From assembly GCA_019056435.1 (NCBI GenBank), contig CP077641.1:2542001-2606000 (forward strand): DNA of 64,000 nt, in the 5' to 3' direction. The stretch comes from Stutzerimonas stutzeri. GTDB taxonomy: Bacteria; Pseudomonadota; Gammaproteobacteria; Pseudomonadales; Pseudomonadaceae. Made by a program: the position numbers and the translations under genes. Shown here in pieces: positions 39,694 to 47,978 of the stretch (the first letter of the stretch is position 1; every line of letters begins with the position of its first letter). The notes under the pieces are model-generated. The model made no database searches. It saw only the letters and a list, made by a program, of their open reading frames with translations, and had not been told where the DNA came from.

Positions 39694-40415
39694 CTACACC
39701 GCGCCGGCCTCGGCTTGACGCAGGCTAGTGCGCGGATCGCCCTTGATCTCCTGCTGCAGCTCGGCCACCAGCCCATCCACCTCCCGCAGCGCTTGCTGCA
39801 CGGATGCCGCCAGCACCTGACCCCCGTTTCCTGCCCCTCGATCGCGATCTGATGGATGCGGCTGATCCCGATGAAATTCAGCGCGGTCACCAGGTTCGGC
39901 TCCAGGTGGTTCATGTGCGCCATCTCGCCACCGGGACCGAAGCCGATGCCGCCGCGGGCGGTCAGGATGACGGCATGCCGTGGGCGGTCGGCGAGCAGGG
40001 GCACGTAGGGATCGGGAAGTTTGCTTTCGTCCATCCCGACCGTGCGACCCAGGCGTACTACCTGATCGACCCAGGCCTTGAGCGCGGCCGGCATGCCGAA
40101 GTTGTAAAGCGGCGTGCCGATGATCAGCACATCGGCGGCGATCAACTCATCGACCAGCGTGTCGCTTTCTGCCAGGGCGTCCTTCATCCAGGGTGCCTGT
40201 CGGTCTTCTGGGGTGAAGGCCGAAGCGATCCAGTCATGGTCGATGAAGGCGGGTGGGTTCTGGCCGATGTCCCGGTAGGTCACGCTGTCCTGCGGACGGC
40301 GAGCGTGCCACTGGCTGACGAAGCGGTGGCTGAGGGTGCGGCTGTGGGAACCGTGCTCATCCTTGCCGGCAAGGCCGGGACGAGCGCTGGCGTCGAGGTG
40401 CAGAAGGTGCGTCAT
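39694..40415 (-). CDS. FMN-dependent NADH-azoreductase family protein (frameshifted)
   Basis: MTHLLHLDASARP and LIIGTPLYNFGMPAALKAWV followed by DQVVRLGRTV are the flavodoxin-like fold of AzoR enzymes (quinone and azo reduction with FMN and NAD(P)H); ILTARGGIGFGPGGEMAHMN matches the second FMN loop. After AIEGQETG the expected tail GQVLAASVQQALREVDGLVA, ending LRQAEAGAV, is in another frame. The plus-strand run CCCCC at 39821-39825 needs one more base. Rejoined it is ~240 residues. Divergent from a LysR regulator with paired palindromes between them. Confidence 0.82.
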
Positions 40416-40434
40416 GGCGAGTTTCCTCTGTGAC

Positions 40435-40463
40435 TGAATTCATCTGTATTCGCGTTGAATTCA
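40435..40463. promoter_or_regulatory. paired TGAATTCA palindromes between azoreductase and LysR genes
   Basis: Two identical 8-base palindromes TGAATTCA at 40435-40442 and 40456-40463 are 21 bases apart, two turns of the helix. A partial copy (GAATTCA) occurs at about 40523. They lie in the 116-base divergent promoter and are good candidates for LysR-type regulator binding. Confidence 0.5.
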
Positions 40464-40531
40464 GGCTAGGGCTAGGCTGCATAGGCGACAAACGACCATT
40501 TTTTCCCGGTATGGATGAGGAGAATTCAGCC

Positions 40532-41430
40532 ATGGCGCACCGCTGGTTACCCTCGCTGTCGGCCTTGCGTGCGTTCGAAGCGGCCGCGCGGCACGAGAGC
40601 GCCAAGCAGGCCGCCGAAGAACTCCACGTCACCGCCACGGCGATCAGCCACCAGATTCGCTCGTTGGAAGAGTCGCTCGGCGTGGCGCTGTTCCTGCGCA
40701 AGCCGCGCAAACTGGAACTGACCGCGCAGGGCCGCGAGCTACAGCAGACCCTGGAGACGGCCTTCGATAGCATCAACACGACGGTCGCGCGCCTCAGCGC
40801 GGCACCCTGCCGTCAGGCGATCACGCTCAGCACCACACCGGCGATCGCCGTGCGCTGGCTGGTGCCCTGGGTCTGCCTGTTGCGCGACACCCATCCCGAT
40901 ATCGACCTGCGCTTTCACACCTCGCATGAACCGGTCGCGCTGGATGGCGTCACGGCCGACGTCGCCATTCGCTACGGCGATGGTCGCTGGCCGGGGCTGG
41001 TGGCGGAAAAACTGTTCGACAACACCTTCGCGCCGATCTGCAGCCCGCACCTGGGCCTGCACGATATCGCCGACTTGCCCAACCACCCCTGATCCACTTC
41101 CGCGCCCAGGGCGCCCTTTCCGCGCCGATTCACTGGGCGTCGTGGCAGAAGCTCGCCAACGTGCCGGGGCTGGATGTCAGCGCCGGGCTGGCTTTCTCCG
41201 ACGAGACCCACGCCATTTCAGCCGCCCTGGGCGCACAAGGCGTGGCCTTGATGAGCCGGCAGCTGATCGAGGATGAACTGAAGGCAGGGCGGCTGGCGCA
41301 GCCGTTTGGCCCGGAGATGGAGGGCAAGCCGTTTCATCTCGTTTATCCGGAGAGTCGGAAGGATGACCCGGCAGTGCAGGCGGTGAGGGAGTGGGTGATG
41401 AAGGTGCCGGGTGGGTTGTGTGAGTTATAG
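40532..41430 (+). CDS. LysR-family regulator (GcvA-like) (frameshifted)
   Basis: Start ATG 40532 with GAGGAG upstream. Helix-turn-helix: LSALRAFEAAARHESAKQAA, EELHVTATAISHQIRSLEES, LGVALFLRKPRKLELTAQG. Effector domain begins TLSTTPAIAVRWLVPW and DVAIRYGDGRWPGL, the GcvA subgroup. At NHP a stop appears, but LIHFRAQGALSAPIHWASWQ and the rest (to GGLCEL) follow in another frame. The C run at 41086-41089 needs one more base. Rejoined it is ~299 residues. Likely controls the divergent azoreductase gene. Confidence 0.85.
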
Positions 41431-41536
41431 CTTCGCTGGCTGTCGCGCCCGTGACGCTGCCATTTTCATGAGCTGATGGAGGGGCATCCGCGGGCGGGTT
41501 CCTTTTGTCATTTTCGACAGAGGAACCAACTGCGGA

Positions 41537-42711
41537 TCAAGCCCCGGCCGCCGCCTGGCTCATCAAGCTGCGATCAGCCAGGCGGATGCTGTTCCGCCCG
41601 CCGCGCTTGGATTCGTACAGGGCCACGTCGCCCTGCTCGATTAGCGCCGCCAGGCTGGCAGGAGGCTGGTCGAACAGGCTGACGCCGATACTCAGGGTGA
41701 CAGGCTCCGGCGTGGCGAAATGCTGATTCGCATTGTCATGGAAACGCTTTCTCAGCACGTCGCCCAGCGCCACGATTCGCTCATGGGAAGCGTCGGCCAG
41801 CAGAATCACGAATTCATCACCGCCCAGTCGCGCCGCCAGTGCGCCACCGGGCAGGACCACACGAATCATCTCGCCCAAGGTGATCAGCAGCCGGTCGCCC
41901 GCCGCATGGCCGTGCAGATCGTTGACCAGCTTGAAGTTGTCGATATCGATCAGCAGCAACGCGCCCGGACGAGCAGGGAGGCCTCGCTTAGCAGCCGTGG
42001 CGCCCTTGCTTCCAGGGCGCGCCGGTTATACATGCCGGTCAACGGGTCCCGCGCGGCCAACCGCTCGATTTGCCTTTCCCGGCGGTAGCGCACGGTGCCG
42101 GTCATCGACAGCGCGATCAGCATGATCGCCATTACCCCTTCGACCAGCGAGATCTGGATGATGGTGCCGCCGAAAACCGAGAGATCGATCAGCGTGCCCG
42201 GCACCAGCGGCGGAATCATTTTGGCGAAATAGAACAGGCTGTGCCCCAGCAGCACATAACGCAGCTGCGCTGCACCGGCGCCCAGCGACTTGTCGCGCGG
42301 ACGCAGCAGCAAACTCGCCCTGAGCGTCGGCAGCGCGACCAAAAATGAATTCAGCAGCAGGATGACCTTCGACCAGATCTGCTCGCCTGGCAGTAGCAGC
42401 AGTGCGGACCATGCGACGAATATCAGATACCAGCCGCGAGACAGACGCACGCCCCTGAACCGCGCGACACCCAGCAGAAACAGCCAGTGCGCGGTCACCA
42501 GCAGACCATTGGCGAACCAGATACCAATCAGTAGTAACCCGCTGACACGCAGCAGGGCGAGCGTCGAGCCGACACTGATCAAGGCGAAGCCCGCGCTCCA
42601 GAACAACAGCGACGGCTCACGAACGGTTCGCCATTCGATGGCCTGATACAGCGAAGCCGCAAACGCCAGGGCTACCGTGAGCGTCAACATCGTTAGCGGG
42701 TCGAGTGCCAT
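41537..42711 (-). CDS. membrane-bound diguanylate cyclase (GGDEF) (frameshifted)
   Basis: From ATG 42711 the N-terminal ~190 residues form six to seven hydrophobic helices, then a linker RRERQIERLAARDPLTGMYN leads into the GGDEF domain. The frame changes near 41960-41975, and the catalytic part follows in another frame: LLLIDIDNFKLVNDLHGHAA, GDRLLI and ARLGGDEFVILLADA with intact GGDEF. No RxxD inhibitory site precedes GGDEF. Rejoined it is ~391 residues. It should make cyclic di-GMP in response to a membrane signal. Monocistronic. Confidence 0.85.
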
Positions 42712-42920
42712 GGTGTAAGCCTGTTGTTGCGGTGGAAAGGGCGATGCTAGGGGAGGCAGGGCTTGGTGTTGCGTGGGCAACGAGAAGTAATCGGCCACGA
42801 GGCCAGGCGCTTGAATCGAATGCCACGACCGGCAGACGCGCCACTGCGGGAGGCTGTTGCAGGTTTCGTTTCGCCCGCTCGATGGGCGCGCGATTATGCT
42901 GAGCAGCTAGCCGGCAACCG

Positions 42921-42940
42921 AAAATAAATCTGTCCCATTT
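42921..42940. repeat. copy C of the AAAATAAATCTGTCCC repeat
   Basis: AAAATAAATCTGTCCC followed by ATTTT lies just past the hydrolase stop. The same 16-mer is at 44091 and 45316. I recall it from many gammaproteobacteria near REP-associated transposases. Confidence 0.6.
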
Positions 42941-42946
42941 TTCTGG

Positions 42947-43858
42947 TTAAAGGCCGGCCGATTCAACGGCCCCGCCTACAGACTCAAGGCGCGTGCGAAA
43001 GTCAAAGTAGTGCTCGAGCACCCGCTCAGGCGCTTCGACCTGCGGGTAGTGACCGATCTGGTCCAGAAGCACGGTGTCGGGCGCTGGAATGAGCTCGCGG
43101 TAGCGGGCCACCATGTGTGCGCCAGAGACCGGATCGGCCGCGCCGTCGATCACCCGCAGCGGCACGCTGCAGCGCTGCATTGCCGTGACCCAGCGCTCGC
43201 GCTGCGCGACCCGCTCTGGCATGTAGCGGATCAGGCGGTGCATCACGGCAGGGCCATTGCCTTCGGTGATAAGTCTCCAGTAATCGTCCAGCTCGGATTC
43301 GCTCGGCTGTGTCTGCGCACCGAACACCCGCCCAAAGGTCTTCCCCAGAGAGCGCCGCGAAAACAGCCTACCCAGCAGAAAGCCGAAAGGGCCGAGAAGC
43401 AGTTTTTGCACCCGTACCGGATGATGCGTTTCAGGGAACAGCCCACCATTGAGAAATACGCAGCTGGCCAGAGTAATGCGCCCTTCGCAGTGCCGCGCCA
43501 GCAGCTCCTGAGCGACGCTGTCGCCATAATCATGAGCCAGCACATGGATTGCACTGTCGATTCCAAGCTCCCCCAAGAGCGCATGCTGCAGATCGGCTTG
43601 CTCGATCAGGCTATAGGCGTGCCCGCGCGGCTTGGCCGAATAGCCAAAGCCGAGCATGTCGCAGGCAATGAGCCGATAACGCGCAGCGAGCGGCTGCCAG
43701 ACCTTGTGCCAGTCCCAACTGGCGGTGGGAAAGCCATGGATCAGCAGCAGCGTATCGCCTTCGCCTGCCGTCCAGTAGCGGATGCGCTTACCGCGAAAAT
43801 AGAACTCGCGAGCGCTGGCGCGCCACGTATCCAGCGCTATACCGTCGGTGCTATCCAT
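42947..43858 (-). CDS. alpha/beta hydrolase (haloalkane dehalogenase / epoxide hydrolase-like)
   Basis: 303 residues. FYFRGKRIRYWTAGEGDTLL, LIHGFPTASWDW (oxyanion HGFP), LIACDMLGFGYSAKPRG and HVLAHDYGDSVAQELL, in which Asp occupies the nucleophile elbow (H-D-Y-G) as in haloalkane dehalogenases and epoxide hydrolases rather than Ser. RVIDGAADPVSGAHMV gives the acid, and QIGHYPQVEAPERVL gives the catalytic His. Substrate unknown. Stands alone. Confidence 0.85.
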   Translation of the reverse strand: MDSTDGIALDTWRASAREFYFRGKRIRYWTAGEGDTLLLIHGFPTASWDWHKVWQPLAARYRLIACDMLGFGYSAKPRGHAYSLIEQADLQHALLGELGIDSAIHVLAHDYGDSVAQELLARHCEGRITLASCVFLNGGLFPETHHPVRVQKLLLGPFGFLLGRLFSRRSLGKTFGRVFGAQTQPSESELDDYWRLITEGNGPAVMHRLIRYMPERVAQRERWVTAMQRCSVPLRVIDGAADPVSGAHMVARYRELIPAPDTVLLDQIGHYPQVEAPERVLEHYFDFRTRLESVGGAVESAGL

Positions 43859-44014
43859 TCGCCGTACCTCGCGTCATTTGATCAAGCGTGCACAGCATAG
43901 CCGGGCGTCCCGGGTGTGCGCAGCGACTGGCTGGAAACGGCAGTCAGATCGAAGGGGCTGCCGCTCGGGTTCCCAGGGACGCGCCGCGAAGGGTGAGCGA
44001 AGCGAGTCAAGTGT

Positions 44015-44111
44015 GGCTCGCTGTGCAAGGCGAAACCTGTAGGTGGGGGCGAAGAAGGCGTGGCGGAAATGTGAGCGAGTGGGGACAAGGAAAATAAATC
44101 TGTCCCCTTTT
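44015..44111. repeat. direct repeat, copy A (~95 bp)
   Basis: Contains GTGCAAGGCGAAACCTGT (44023-44040), GGTGGGG, GGCGTG and ends AAAATAAATCTGTCCCC plus a T-run (44091-44112). Copy B at 45243-45336 has the same blocks in the same order and orientation. They bound the transposase remnant and the membrane-protein gene. Confidence 0.75.
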
Positions 44112-44199
44112 TTTCCGCTGCCCTTAGCTGCCACCTATCTTGCCGGAACGTAGGGTGGAAAACGGCGAAGCCTTTTCCAGGCTTTTCGCTTCGACTCTC

Positions 44200-44350
44200 T
44201 TATTCAGCCAGCCCCGTCAACTCACCACACCAGTCTCGGAAATATACGCCAGCCCTGACGGTCCGATGAAAGCTGGAGTACGGCCAGTCGGAGACGCAGG
44301 TGACCCATCCATGCTTCAGTGGGTTGAGATGAGCCAGCGCTGCATTGTGA
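44200..44350 (-). pseudogene. REP-associated tyrosine transposase (RAYT, Y1 type), C-terminal remnant
   Basis: Reading the minus strand to the TAA at 44200-44202 gives HLNPLKHGWVTCVSDWPYSS, then FHRTVRAGVYFRDWCGELTG ending LAE. That is the typical end of IS200/IS605-like RAYT proteins (N-P-x-K-H-G-W-V and D-W-P-Y-S-S-F-H-R). The catalytic HUH motif and the rest of the gene (over 100 residues) are missing; AT-rich foreign sequence begins just past it at about 44350. A decayed or truncated element, not functional. Confidence 0.75.
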
Positions 44351-44353
44351 ATT

Positions 44354-45172
44354 TTAAAAAAGCTCCAGTTGTTTCGGAGCTTGAATATAGGTCCGTTTTC
44401 TTATTTCATCAGCCATCCTAGCCTTCGAGTAGCTGGCATAGATTGCCGTAAGTGTGATTACGGTGAATATCAAAAAGATGAGACCAAAAATTCGCTGCTC
44501 TAAAATAGTTTCCGATATATAGCCATTCTCGGATTTGGTTAATAAGTCACAGATAGTTTCTTTGTCTCGCTTTGATGGAAGGATTTGCTCGCTCTCACAA
44601 GCTTCCGAGTTAAGCCTCCACTCGAAGATGTTCCATGAATAAGCAGATTTGCCATTGGTCCAAAACGTCGTTTTGGTTTCCTTAACTGTTAGCAGGGCTT
44701 GGCTGGGTATGCCTAGTAAAACAATCGGAGTAGAGATTAATAAAATGAATGTCGCCATTACCAAATATTCAATTTTCCTTCCTTTTATATTTGGGTCACG
44801 AATTTCGCATGTTTTAGCATTAAAGTAATTTCTAATTGGAATTATTTGCTCTAATCCGAGATCGTGCTTGTCAAGAAATTCAATGGATTGGGTGATGTTG
44901 GAATTGCTAGAAAATTTAATACCGGTTCTGAGTCGTATGCTGTAAAAATCATAAACTTTTTGCCAAGCACCATCGATGCGCTTATCTGAAACGCTTTTAT
45001 TTCCTCCCACGATGAAAAGAAGGCGTTGTAATATAAAAAATCCTGAGCCTGCTCTCTTCCATGCCCATAAGTAAGCTGCCACAAGTAAGGTAGGAAATAT
45101 TATGGGTGCCGCAGCCTTGGAGAGTTCAATAAGCTGCGAAGCAATAGAAAAAACTCTTTTGATTCCATACAA
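44354..45172 (-). CDS. unrecognised membrane protein, AT-rich
   Basis: 272 residues in distinctly AT-rich DNA. Three likely membrane helices: ~23-40 (APIIFPTLLVAAYLWAWK), ~137-157 (YLVMATFILLISTPIVLLGI) and ~230-249 (FGLIFLIFTVITLTAIYASY). Between helices 2 and 3 is a ~70-residue loop with two Cys (SEACESEQ, ETICDLL), and between 1 and 2 a ~95-residue charged loop. No domain is recognised with confidence; it vaguely recalls uncharacterised Pseudomonas membrane families such as DUF6216. It sits between direct repeats and next to the AlbA-STAND gene, so it is probably horizontally acquired and may be a membrane effector or cargo gene (inference). Confidence 0.6.
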   Translation of the reverse strand: MYGIKRVFSIASQLIELSKAAAPIIFPTLLVAAYLWAWKRAGSGFFILQRLLFIVGGNKSVSDKRIDGAWQKVYDFYSIRLRTGIKFSSNSNITQSIEFLDKHDLGLEQIIPIRNYFNAKTCEIRDPNIKGRKIEYLVMATFILLISTPIVLLGIPSQALLTVKETKTTFWTNGKSAYSWNIFEWRLNSEACESEQILPSKRDKETICDLLTKSENGYISETILEQRIFGLIFLIFTVITLTAIYASYSKARMADEIRKRTYIQAPKQLELF

Positions 45173-45212
45173 ATCCCTTTAGGCGTAGGCCAGACCCGCA
45201 TGTTGGGGTTGG

Positions 45213-45239
45213 CTTTCTCTTGGCCAAGACAAGAGAAAG
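45213..45239. repeat. hairpin CTTTCTCTTG / CAAGAGAAAG
   Basis: Perfect 10-bp arms (45213-45222 and 45230-45239) with a 7-base loop directly before direct-repeat copy B. Similar TCTCTTGGCCAAGAGA-type hairpins are commonly seen next to the CTGTCCCC repeat, so the two are probably parts of one dispersed element. Confidence 0.6.
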
Positions 45240-45242
45240 TTA

Positions 45243-45336
45243 CTCGCAGTGCAAGGCGAAACCTGTCGGTGGGGCCGAGGCCGGCGTGACGAAATGCAAG
45301 CAGGCGTGGCCCAAGAAAATAAATCTGTCCCCTTTT
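45243..45336. repeat. direct repeat, copy B (~95 bp)
   Basis: GTGCAAGGCGAAACCTGT (45249-45266), GGTGGGG, GGCGTG and AAAATAAATCTGTCCCCTTTT (45316-45336), collinear with copy A about 1.23 kb away. The sequence to its right is again AT-rich. Confidence 0.75.
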
Positions 45337-45390
45337 CGCTGCTTTTTCTCCCGCATGTGGATGTCCAGCATATTTTGTTAACAGATTTCT

Positions 45391-47897
45391 TTACTTTGAC
45401 TGGGTGCTTCTTACTTGATTTTTAATATCGTCTTGAAGAGCCAGTAAGTAATCACGCTGGGCGTTGTGTCGTAGGTCATTTAAATGTTTATCTATAAGTG
45501 ATACAAGGGAGTCGACCGACTTGGTTTCTTTATTTGAATGTTCTTTGATTTGCTTTGAAATCAGCTTTGCATATCTTTCGAAATTGATAGTTCGGGTGTC
45601 GCCGCTTCCGATAGCATGTACCATGGCTTTCGCTATTATAAGGGTATATCCCTTAGCCGAAGGCTCTTGCTCGTAAAGAAGATCGATAAGCCTCTCTAGC
45701 GTCCCGGAATGCTGTGCCATTTTGCGGCTTTTTATTCTTGTATATCGACTCAGCATATCCCAAGCTTCAATGATGGCTTTGATTTTTGAGTCGGGTTTTG
45801 TGATTCTGTCCACACGATTAAGGTGGGTTTCAGCTACTCTAGAAATCCACTTTTCACGCGCTTCTGAGGTCTTTTCTAAAGCGAAGGTACAGACTTCTAT
45901 TTTTTCTTGATGGCTCCCTTCAAACTTCAATGCATCGAACCACAGGTCAAATAGTATTTCTTTAGTTTGTCCGCGTCGGAATGATTCAAGAAATGAATTG
46001 ATTGCTAGATTGGTGTTTCTAGCAGGATCGCAATAATCGATTCGACCAAGCATCAGTAATAAATCTGGGTTGTCCTTGAACTGAGGCTTTTTAAGTGTTA
46101 AGCGAATCGTTTCTCGTGCGGGATCAAATTCACCTTGCTTTAAAAGTGCATTCGCTTGGCTAATAGCAGCGCCAACGCCTTTTCTTGACTTTCCTGCCTT
46201 AGCTAGGTCCAGCGAAGTTGCGTGATTTTTAATTTTAGCAATATAGCTTCGATGGTTTGGCACCAGCTTCTCAGCGATTGAGATGACAAGTCTCGAAGTA
46301 GTATCTGGGACCTCAAAACGCGGCTCTTGTTGAATAATTGATGGCGACTGGATCAAAAATAGACTATCTAGTTCTTCGATAGAGGATTGTATAGATTCCT
46401 TTTCTAACTCTGTAATGTCAGATAGCTCAGCTAAAGAACAGGTTCCAATGATCGTTGCTGCAAGGAGTACTCTCTTACTTAGATAAGAGAGTTGCTCGAT
46501 TTCACGTTGTAGTGCAGCGCTTCGGACTTCTTCGCCACTCTTGTCCTTCCATGCTTCGATTGCTTTGTCTATAGGCATTCCCAGCTTTACCAGCCGAAAT
46601 ATCGACTCAGTGAACAGGGGTGAACCATTCGAGGTTTTAGCTAGCGAGTCGATTTGCCCTTTTTCGGATATGCTGTTCCAAGTCGGCTGGTGAGGCTTTT
46701 GAGCAGTGCCTCATAATCATCGCCTTGTAAGCCTGGTACGGTGATCGCTATGTCTGATGAATATGTGTTATTGGCGCGTGTAGTTAACAATATTTTCGAG
46801 TTTTGGTTTGCTATAGCTCGTGCTGTCTCGAGTATTCGCTTTTGCTCGTCTGGTTCAGTAGAGTCTACATCATCAATTATTATAAAAGACGGGACCAGTT
46901 CTAGGTTGCGCTTAGTTAGCCGTTTTAGAGATTGGACAGGCATATCTGTAAGTTCAGACTCAGGGGAGCCCGTCTCAGAGCATATTCTATTAAGGAGGCT
47001 TTCTAAGTCGTAATAATGTTGCTCTGGAGTTGAAACAAACCGTCCCGCCTCCGCTTTAAATTGCTTAAGTTTTGCGCTAAGCCATACTACTTGGTCGAAA
47101 GTGTCTGGTTCAGATTTCGCCAGCAATCTGGAAAACTCATAGGCGATTGAGGTCTTTCCTTTTCCGCCCTCGCCCGCTAAAACTTTCACATAATCAAAGT
47201 CATCAGATAGCCATGCCCAAAGGGACTGAATTATCGCTTCTCGACCAACAAATTCCTGACATATAAAATTTTTATCAGGTAAATTGTGAGGAATTATTTT
47301 TCTTAGCTTGGCTTGCTGCTCTGATAGCAGGTCGCGAGGGCTGTTGAGGAAAATGAAATGTTCTTCAAGTGAGGCTACTATACATTCATCCAGTTCTCTG
47401 ATAAATGTCGCGTCTTTAGTGAACAGCGTTTTTTTCCCGTCACCACAGTCTTTGATCGTAGCTATGCTGGTGGCGCCTTTGGGACGTTTAGGGACGAGAA
47501 TGATGCCAAAAGTTTTCTGTACGCCGTCTATATTCTTGGTGAATTCTCTATAGTGGATATCAATTCGTCTGCTGAGATACTTATCCATGCTTCCTTTTAT
47601 TTGCTGTGCATTAAAAGGGTTGGAAGTGCCGCTTGCTCTGAAAATAGTGTCTTTTTCGAGTTCTTCGATGCCGTAGACTAGGTAGCCGCCGTATGAATTG
47701 TAAAAGCTACATATAGACCGGATTGTTTTGCCTGATTCAAGGTTTTCAGTCTCAAAGTCGCGCTTGTAATCCCAGAGTTCGCATTCTTTTGGGACTGGCG
47801 AAGAGTCGGTTGTAAAGAAAAGGTCTAAGATTTTTTCATCTAAACGCTGTTCTAAAATGCCACGATAGAGTTCTTCTTTTATGTTGCTGATGTTCAT
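45391..47897 (-). CDS. AlbA_2 (Schlafen-type) - STAND NTPase - helical-repeat protein, candidate defence gene (frameshifted)
   Basis: From ATG 47897: AlbA_2/Schlafen-like domain ~38-185 (ELWDYKRDFE with catalytic-type acids, ICSFYNSYGGYLVYGIEE), then FVGRE (216-220), P-loop GEGGKGKT (242-249), Walker B SFIIIDD (337-343), arginine sensor LLTTR (370-374) and VPGL, an NB-ARC/STAND series. At ~46650-46680 the frame shifts, and NSISEKGQIDSLAKTSNGSP, LFTESIFRLVKLGMPIDKAI, a winged-helix region and ~250 residues of TPR-like helices follow to STQSK. Rejoined it is ~835 residues. AT-rich, unlike its neighbours. STAND proteins with effector domains act in anti-phage sensing. AlbA_2 may bind or cut nucleic acid. 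Function not proven; I do not recognise the exact protein. Confidence 0.72.
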
Positions 47898-47910
47898 TTT
47901 TATTCCAGAA

Positions 47911-47930
47911 AAAACCCCGCTATGCGGGGC
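47911..47930 (-). terminator. nrdB terminator lying 13 bases before the AlbA-STAND start
   Basis: On the minus strand GCCCCGCATAGCGGGG is followed by TTTTTT, a textbook intrinsic terminator about 50 bases past the nrdB stop. The same hairpin is directly upstream of the AlbA-STAND ATG (47897), so any transcript entering from nrdB or from the short gap must read through it. Confidence 0.85.
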
Positions 47931-47978
47931 TAATATTGCTGAAAAATGCTCATTATTATTTCTATGGCGCGCTAGCCA

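Noticed and set aside
44354..47897. Calling the membrane protein and the AlbA-STAND gene one confirmed two-gene defence operon
   Set aside because: Direct-repeat copy B and a hairpin lie between them, and no known system with this exact pair comes to mind; the link is kept as a hypothesis.
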